Positions 6,747 through 11,096 of a DNA stretch of 11,096 nucleotides are shown piece after piece. Source of the DNA: Hyphomicrobiales bacterium (GTDB lineage Bacteria; Pseudomonadota; Alphaproteobacteria; Rhizobiales; Rhizobiaceae); NCBI GenBank assembly GCA_011087745.1, contig JAALLB010000031.1, positions 1-11,096 of the forward strand, in the 5' to 3' direction. Position 1 is the stretch's first letter. Each line of letters opens with the position of its first letter. A program made the position numbers and the translations under genes. The notes beneath the pieces were generated by a model that saw only the letters and a program-made list of their open reading frames with translations, was not told the origin of the DNA and searched no databases.

Positions 6747-8615
6747 TCAAAAGGCTTTTTCAGAACCTGGGCGGTATTTATTGCTTGGTACGAAACCGGA
6801 CTTCACAGGCTCACGTAGGTGTTTTACCCAAAGTTCGCGTCCAGGGTGAATTCCAGCTCCCTGAATGGCTGATACTGCAGACCCACGCATGCGGGCAAGA
6901 AGTCTTGTATCTGCATCGCCGCAAGATGGGTGCATGCCGCCGTTGGCATCCACAACTTTTTGCCAGGCAATTTTGCGAGCTTCAACAATTGCAGCATCTT
7001 GAAGAGCAGTACAATTGATTTCGCTTGTATTCAGATCAACAACGATTTCATCACCATCTTCAACCAATGCAATTGGTCCGCCGACGGCTGCTTCTGGGCC
7101 AACGTGACCAATCACGAGACCAACAGAACCGCCCGAAAAGCGTGCATCCGTCATAAGACCAACGACAATATCTCGCTCACGACAAAGGGTTGTTATACGA
7201 GAGGTGGAATCAAGCATTTCCGGCATGCCCGGAGCACCGCTTGGTCCTTCATACCGTACCATCACCATGTCATGGTTTTGAAAACTATCTGGCGATTGAT
7301 CCAACGCATCCAGCAATTCTTGCTCTGAATCAAAACAGCGTGCCTTGCCTCTAAAGACGTTATCTTCCAGCCCACCTTCAACGCCGGCAAGTTTTAAAAT
7401 TGCACTAAAGTCTGGAGAAAGATTACCGCCAAGAACACGAAGGCCACCTGTAGGCTTGTAAGGTTTCTCTACCGGATAAACTACACGGCCATCTGGATCA
7501 GCTGTTTCAAGGCGAGCAATCTGCTCAGATAATGTTTCACCCGTACAGGTGGCTGTATCGCCGTTGACCAAACCTGCAGCAATCAGCTCTTTAACGATCA
7601 CTTGAATGCCGCCAATCTCATCAATATCCACCATCGAATAAAGGCCGTATGGACGCGCATCAGTGAGAACAGGAATTAGGTTTTGAGAAAGGTGATTAAA
7701 CTCTTCTGGTGTCATCACATCTTTCCAGAAATTCTCATACCCAGCAGCACGAGAGATTTCTGGTGCGTGCAACACAACGTTGGTTGAGCCGCCAATCGCC
7801 ATTGCAACAATAAGTGCATTGCGAAGGTTATCCCGTTTGACAATATCACGAGGCTTAATGCCCTTTTGGATCATCGCATCAAGATAGGTCACCAGTTGAT
7901 TTGGAAACTTATTCATACGACGTGGATCATCTGATGGTGGTGAAACCATATCAAGAGGCTCCATACCAAGCACTGCTATGAATGTCTGCATGGTGTTATA
8001 GGTAAATACACCGCCACAGCTGCCATAACCTAGGCAAGCTGCACATGAGATATGCTTTTTATATTCTTCATCCGGATGCCCTGCCACTTGAAAAGCAGCA
8101 ATAATATCAAGCATCTCATTGCTCTTGGGATCTTTTGTCGGGCGAATAGGACCATCAGACATGATAATGGCTGGTTTATTGTGCTCCAAGATTGCGGACA
8201 GTGTCCCAACAGGCGGCTTGTCACAAGCTACCACTGCAATTGTACCTTCAAGATTGCTTGCACTTAGGTGTTCACAAATACTATCATTCGTGACTTCCCG
8301 GCCAATCAGGGAATACCGCATTTCACGCGTGCCATTACGCATTCCATCGGAAGTTGCGATCGTATATTCAGGTTGCACAAGACGCATTTTTATCTGACCA
8401 TCGCCCGTACCAATACGGCTGCGCAGACACTCGTGAATAGCTTCAACCTTGCCTTGAACACCAAGATAACACTGGCTGTCACCCTTGTTGCCAACCACAC
8501 CCACTGCGGGGCTATGGATAAGTTCCATGTCTGTTCCAAGTTCGCGCGCAATGCCATAGGTTTGGCTGTTGCGACCAGGATGTTTATCCATGACTTTAGT
8601 TTCGGAATTTGACAC
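6747..8615 (-). CDS. IlvD/Edd-family dehydratase (dihydroxy-acid dehydratase-like)
   Basis: A 622-residue member of the IlvD/Edd family of iron-sulfur dehydratases, which remove water from 2,3-dihydroxy acids or sugar acids. The cluster cysteines are all present: Cys49 (SQC), Cys131 in CDK, and Cys200 in GSCGG. Metal-site residues are also kept: Asp90 (SDG), Glu98 before the MRYSL stretch, and Lys133, the lysine that is carbamylated in the family. Ser494 in DARFSGG matches the catalytic base. GGSTNVVLH (275-283) and RYEGPSGAPGMPEML (454-468) are family signatures. Automatic annotation would call it IlvD, but the N-terminal region (VGNKGDSQCYLG, SDGMRNGTREMRYS) and C-terminus differ from both E. 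coli IlvD and known sugar-acid dehydratases, so I leave the symbol blank. GTG start with AGGAGA upstream. It has its own promoter and converges on the LysR gene. Confidence 0.88.
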   Translation of the reverse strand: MSNSETKVMDKHPGRNSQTYGIARELGTDMELIHSPAVGVVGNKGDSQCYLGVQGKVEAIHECLRSRIGTGDGQIKMRLVQPEYTIATSDGMRNGTREMRYSLIGREVTNDSICEHLSASNLEGTIAVVACDKPPVGTLSAILEHNKPAIIMSDGPIRPTKDPKSNEMLDIIAAFQVAGHPDEEYKKHISCAACLGYGSCGGVFTYNTMQTFIAVLGMEPLDMVSPPSDDPRRMNKFPNQLVTYLDAMIQKGIKPRDIVKRDNLRNALIVAMAIGGSTNVVLHAPEISRAAGYENFWKDVMTPEEFNHLSQNLIPVLTDARPYGLYSMVDIDEIGGIQVIVKELIAAGLVNGDTATCTGETLSEQIARLETADPDGRVVYPVEKPYKPTGGLRVLGGNLSPDFSAILKLAGVEGGLEDNVFRGKARCFDSEQELLDALDQSPDSFQNHDMVMVRYEGPSGAPGMPEMLDSTSRITTLCRERDIVVGLMTDARFSGGSVGLVIGHVGPEAAVGGPIALVEDGDEIVVDLNTSEINCTALQDAAIVEARKIAWQKVVDANGGMHPSCGDADTRLLARMRGSAVSAIQGAGIHPGRELWVKHLREPVKSGFVPSNKYRPGSEKAF

Positions 8616-8624
8616 GCATACTCT

Positions 8625-8638
8625 CCTAAAATGTTAGG
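8625..8638. promoter_or_regulatory. Small palindrome overlapping the dehydratase ribosome site
   Basis: CCTAA (8625-8629) and TTAGG (8634-8638) flank a four-base loop. On the transcript the downstream arm TTAGG runs into the ribosome-binding sequence AGGAGA of the dehydratase gene. The sequence could be an operator half-site pair or a weak hairpin that limits ribosome access. With only five pairs, three of them A-T, the RNA structure would be marginal. Confidence 0.25.
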
Positions 8639-8666
8639 CTGTTGGGAATAAATTTCATCAGATTAG

Positions 8667-8695
8667 TTTCTAGTTTGCCAATTGTAGAAGGTCAA
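8667..8695 (-). promoter_or_regulatory. Candidate promoter of the dehydratase gene
   Basis: On the minus strand TTGACC (8695-8690) and TAGAAA (8672-8667) stand 17 bp apart in the 108-bp gap between the DUF1178 gene and the dehydratase gene. They match the consensus at five and four of six bases. This is the best-looking promoter in the window and suggests that the dehydratase is expressed apart from the comF-grxC operon. Confidence 0.5.
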
Positions 8696-8723
8696 TAAAT
8701 TAAGCGACAAAATCTTGTTCTGA

Positions 8724-9161
8724 TTAATTCTTCTCTTCTGGCAAATCTGGGATAGGCACAACATTTACACCTTCTTCAGCAAGATCAACGGCTTCTTCCA
8801 CAGTCGCTTTGCCATAAATTCCACGTGCTTCTGTTTCTCCATAATGAATTTTACGCGCTTCTTCGGGAAACTTGTCGCCAACATTCTCTGAATTTTTTTC
8901 GATGTGTTGCTTGATCTCTCGAAGCTTATTGACCATTTCTTCTGGTAATTGTGGCGCAATGGCCGTCATGGACTTGTTGCCATCACCGGATTTTTTCGTC
9001 CCGGAAACACCCGGAGCCATAAGCGCTTTTGATATTTTTTGGGATCCACAATGCGGACATTCAACGAAACCACGTTTGCGCTGTTCATCACAATCATCAC
9101 TTGAAGCGAACCAACCTTCAAAGTCATGATCTTTTTCACAAATCAGAGAATATTTTATCAA
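8724..9161 (-). CDS. DUF1178 family protein
   Basis: A 145-residue conserved protein of unknown function, recognised as DUF1178. It opens with IKYSLICEKDHDFEGWF and has cysteines at 8, 24, 35 and 38 (the last pair as CPHC), a pattern that suggests a zinc-ribbon or other metal site. The C-terminal half is acidic and probably helical (EEMVNKLREIKQHIEK) and ends with the DUF1178-type YGEATARGIYG-like stretch, here YGETEARGIYG (107-117). The start is TTG at 9161, whose TTGA overlaps the TGA stop of the amidase gene by four bases, indicating translational coupling. Last gene of the comF-grxC-amidase operon; the function is not known. Confidence 0.85.
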   Translation of the reverse strand: MIKYSLICEKDHDFEGWFASSDDCDEQRKRGFVECPHCGSQKISKALMAPGVSGTKKSGDGNKSMTAIAPQLPEEMVNKLREIKQHIEKNSENVGDKFPEEARKIHYGETEARGIYGKATVEEAVDLAEEGVNVVPIPDLPEEKN

Positions 9162-9982
9162 TTTACACTCTCAATGCTAAAATCGCGCGCATTAACCAGA
9201 TTTGGAATTTTCTGCCGCACATCCGCAACTTCTTTTAAATCAATTTCAGCAGAAATATACCCTGGTTCCTCATGAGCAAGTTCAGCAATTATCTCGCCCC
9301 ACGGATTAACAATCACTGAATGACCATAGGTCTCTCGCCCATCTTCATGGTCACCACCTTGTGCAGCAGAAATAACAAATGCACCATTTTCAATGGCCCG
9401 CGAGCGCTGCAGAATGTGCCAATGGGCGCGACCTGTCTGACGGGTAAATGCCGCGGGACCCGTTAAAACGTGTGCTCCCGCAAGAGCATAACCCCGATAT
9501 AAGTGCGGAAAACGAATATCGTAACAAATCGATAACCCGAGTTTAATATTATCCATTTCTAAGAGGCAGGATTTCTCACCCGGCAAATATACCTTGGATT
9601 CCCGCCAAGTTTCACCATTATCCAAATCCACATCAAACATGTGGATTTTGTCATAGGTTGCTACGAGTTCACCCGATGGGTTAAATAGAAATGCCCGGTT
9701 TGCAGCTTTCTCAGGACCTACCAAAACAGCATGAGAACCAATGTGCAGCCATATACCAAGTTCTTTCGAAAGCGCGGCAGAATGCTTGACCAGTAGATCA
9801 TCTTCTTGCGCAACAATTTCAGCAAACAAAGCTTTGCGATTCTTCTGCAAAAGACCGGTCATCTCAGGAGTCTGAATGTAACCTGCACCATCGCCTGCAG
9901 CTAAACGCACAAGATTATCCATTGCTGCTATATTTTCAGCGATGGATACGCTTGATCGCATTTGGATGCAGGCTACGTGCAT
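9158..9982 (-). CDS. Carbon-nitrogen hydrolase, Nit-type (probable deaminated glutathione amidase)
   Basis: A 274-residue cytoplasmic member of the nitrilase superfamily with the complete Glu-Lys-Cys set: Glu40 in TPEM, Lys112 in YDKIHMFDVDL, and Cys153 in SICYDIRFP, plus the supporting glutamate near 198 in SRAIENG. The KIHMFDV signature and overall length place it with the Nit1/Nit2/YbeM group. Several members of that group hydrolyse deaminated glutathione, a damaged form made by transaminases, back to cysteinylglycine and 2-oxoglutarate. The neighbour glutaredoxin gene, whose stop lies only eight bases upstream, fits a glutathione role. A general omega-amidase activity is the main alternative. 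The ATG is preceded by AGGAAA, part of which overlaps the grxC stop codon. Confidence 0.88.
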   Translation of the reverse strand: MHVACIQMRSSVSIAENIAAMDNLVRLAAGDGAGYIQTPEMTGLLQKNRKALFAEIVAQEDDLLVKHSAALSKELGIWLHIGSHAVLVGPEKAANRAFLFNPSGELVATYDKIHMFDVDLDNGETWRESKVYLPGEKSCLLEMDNIKLGLSICYDIRFPHLYRGYALAGAHVLTGPAAFTRQTGRAHWHILQRSRAIENGAFVISAAQGGDHEDGRETYGHSVIVNPWGEIIAELAHEEPGYISAEIDLKEVADVRQKIPNLVNARDFSIESVN

Positions 9983-9990
9983 ATAATTTC

Positions 9991-10245
9991 CTACTTCAAC
10001 ATTGGATCTAGTTTGCCGGATCGGTCAAGTGCATGAAGTTCATCACAACCACCAATATGTTTACCGCCGATAAAAATCTGAGGAAATGTCTTTCCGCCAT
10101 TGGATTTTTGGACCATCTCCTGCTTGATTTTTACATCAAAAGTTCCATCAAATTCTTTGAATTTGACACCCTTCGATTTTAGCAATGATTTTGCAGCGCT
10201 GCAAAAACCGCAGAACTTACGTATATACAGAATAACTTCTGGCAT
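9991..10245 (-). CDS. grxC: Glutaredoxin 3 (GrxC)
   Basis: A small cytoplasmic dithiol glutaredoxin of 84 residues that uses glutathione to reduce protein disulfides and mixed disulfides. Active site CGFC at residues 12-15, cis-proline loop TFPQIF (53-58), and glutathione-binding GGCDEL (65-70), all in the order expected of GrxC. The active site is CGFC rather than the enterobacterial CPYC; CGYC-like sites are common in alphaproteobacteria, and the second cysteine rules out the CGFS monothiol class. ATG start with AGGAAAA upstream. It lies 40 bp downstream of comF and 8 bp upstream of the amidase gene. Confidence 0.93.
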   Translation of the reverse strand: MPEVILYIRKFCGFCSAAKSLLKSKGVKFKEFDGTFDVKIKQEMVQKSNGGKTFPQIFIGGKHIGGCDELHALDRSGKLDPMLK

Positions 10246-10285
10246 TTAATTTTCCTATTTGATCATTTCGAGAGTTATATAGGTC

Positions 10286-11096
10286 TCAATGCATATAAGT
10301 TTCAACCTTTGCGAACACCAACACGTTAATGTGACTAACCCCGCCTCGTTTCAACGCCCGGGTAGCAGCTTTTACGGTTGCGCCGATTGTATACACATCA
10401 TCAATCAATACCACCCGTTTGCCCTTCAATTGAATTTTCATTTCATGTGGAACGACGAAAGCACCGGAAACATTTCTTGCACGTTCACTTTCTGTCAAGC
10501 CAACTTGCTGGCGAGTTGGTTTTTTGCGAACCAAGACTTCCGGCATGAAGTCTTTACCATTGAGCTTTGCTAATCGATGGGCCAACTCTCCTGCCTGATT
10601 AAAGCGCCGCATTCTCAATCGTGAGGGATGTAATGGCACAGGAATAATCACATCAACTTCATTAATTACTTCGCTACCAGCAACATTCATCCAATTTGCA
10701 ACCCAGCGAAGAAGATCTGCCCGATCTGAGTATTTTATCGACGAGACAAGCTTTCGAACCAAATCATCATACAGCAGAACAGCTCTTAATTTATCAAATG
10801 GAGGTGGATTTGCGATGGCTTCCGCACTTAAGAAGTTCTCGCCCATATCAAGAGGAAATGGCGAACCCATAACAGGACAAAATGGCTTGGTAATAAAACG
10901 CAATTGTCCCCAACATTGTGGGCAACACCCACCCTGTACATCAACAAAACGATCACACGTCAGGCAAGTGCTCGGCACAAGCACTTCGGTTACTTGGCTA
11001 ATCAATTTGCGAAGATTTTTTGAGATATACTCCGAGTCCTTATGACGGTAAAAGCTGTCAGGAAATTTCGGAATTTCTGTACCTGGACGATGACAC
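10286..11096 (-). CDS. comF: ComF family protein (5' end not resolved in window)
   Basis: A ComF/phosphoribosyltransferase-fold protein. In naturally competent bacteria ComF helps DNA uptake; in alphaproteobacteria its role is not settled. Numbering from the in-frame TTG at 11005 (239 residues), two CxxC pairs (Cys14/17 and Cys28/31) form the N-terminal zinc finger. AEAIANPPPFDKLRA (61-75) is typical of the alphaproteobacterial branch. IPVPLHPSRLRMRRFNQ (121-137) and the PRPP-binding loop VVLIDDVYTIGAT (198-210) follow. The TTG has no ribosome-binding site, and the frame stays open with no ATG, GTG or TTG from there to the window edge. Rhizobial relatives usually have about 25-30 residues before the first CxxC, so the true start probably lies further upstream, possibly outside the window. 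The C-terminal part is complete (TGA at 10286-10288). Confidence 0.88.
   Translation of the reverse strand, partial: CHRPGTEIPKFPDSFYRHKDSEYISKNLRKLISQVTEVLVPSTCLTCDRFVDVQGGCCPQCWGQLRFITKPFCPVMGSPFPLDMGENFLSAEAIANPPPFDKLRAVLLYDDLVRKLVSSIKYSDRADLLRWVANWMNVAGSEVINEVDVIIPVPLHPSRLRMRRFNQAGELAHRLAKLNGKDFMPEVLVRKKPTRQQVGLTESERARNVSGAFVVPHEMKIQLKGKRVVLIDDVYTIGATVKAATRALKRGGVSHINVLVFAKVETYMH
11025..11041 (-). repeat. 17-bp inverted repeat, right copy
   Basis: Exact reverse complement of 37-53. This copy lies in the open frame upstream of the first candidate comF start, where it would encode KDSEYI. The left copy, in the short open plus-strand frame, would read the same residues. Confidence 0.6.

Noticed and set aside
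8268..8612. A 114-codon plus-strand open frame opposite the dehydratase gene
   Set aside because: It is antisense to conserved active-site coding sequence and shows no ribosome site or recognisable product.
48..10237. Similarity of GTATATACAGA at 48-58 to grxC sequence at 10221-10231
   Set aside because: Eleven identical bases, plus AATAAC after a two-base offset, are AT-rich and within chance for 11 kb; the right copy is ordinary grxC coding sequence.

Overview
The window looks like chromosomal DNA of an alphaproteobacterium, most probably a moderately AT-rich (mid-40s % G+C by eye) member of the Hyphomicrobiales or a close relative. The evidence is protein style (MARLVMKFGGTSV-type LysC, a GAF-containing PtsP with a PNSH active site, alphaproteobacterial UbiG, DUF1178) and gene order. 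From my knowledge of these genomes, ubiG / lysC-ptsP and comF-grxC-nitrilase-DUF1178 are usually close neighbours in this group. No rRNA, tRNA, CRISPR, transposase or phage gene is visible.

Layout. Left part: ptsP (66-2333) and lysC (2413-3654) lie on the minus strand, probably as lysC-ptsP, with ubiG (3818-4561) divergent on the plus strand across a 163-bp promoter region. Middle part (about 4.6-8.6 kb): a block of less universally linked genes. It holds a two-gene minus-strand operon of a small three-helix membrane protein (5410-5676) and a HAD type II hydrolase (4633-5361), a divergent LysR regulator (5790-6659), and a minus-strand IlvD/Edd-family dehydratase (6747-8615) with its own promoter. 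Right part: a tight minus-strand operon of comF, grxC, a Nit-type amidase and a DUF1178 protein (11096 down to 8724), with gaps of 40 and 8 bp and a 4-bp stop/start overlap.

How the genes work together. ptsP starts the nitrogen phosphotransferase relay, lysC starts aspartate-family amino-acid synthesis and ubiG acts in ubiquinone synthesis. grxC and the Nit amidase both concern glutathione (redox use and repair of deaminated glutathione). The LysR protein probably controls the divergent membrane-protein/HAD operon: a 6-bp inverted repeat overlaps that operon's predicted -35 box. The dehydratase keeps the whole Fe-S/metal catalytic set of the family but has an unusual N-terminal region, so its substrate is open.

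Most of the window is ordinary housekeeping sequence. The items most worth a second look are the divergent dehydratase and its neighbours, the LysR operator region, a 17-bp exact inverted repeat located near both ends of the window, and frequent use of TTG start codons.
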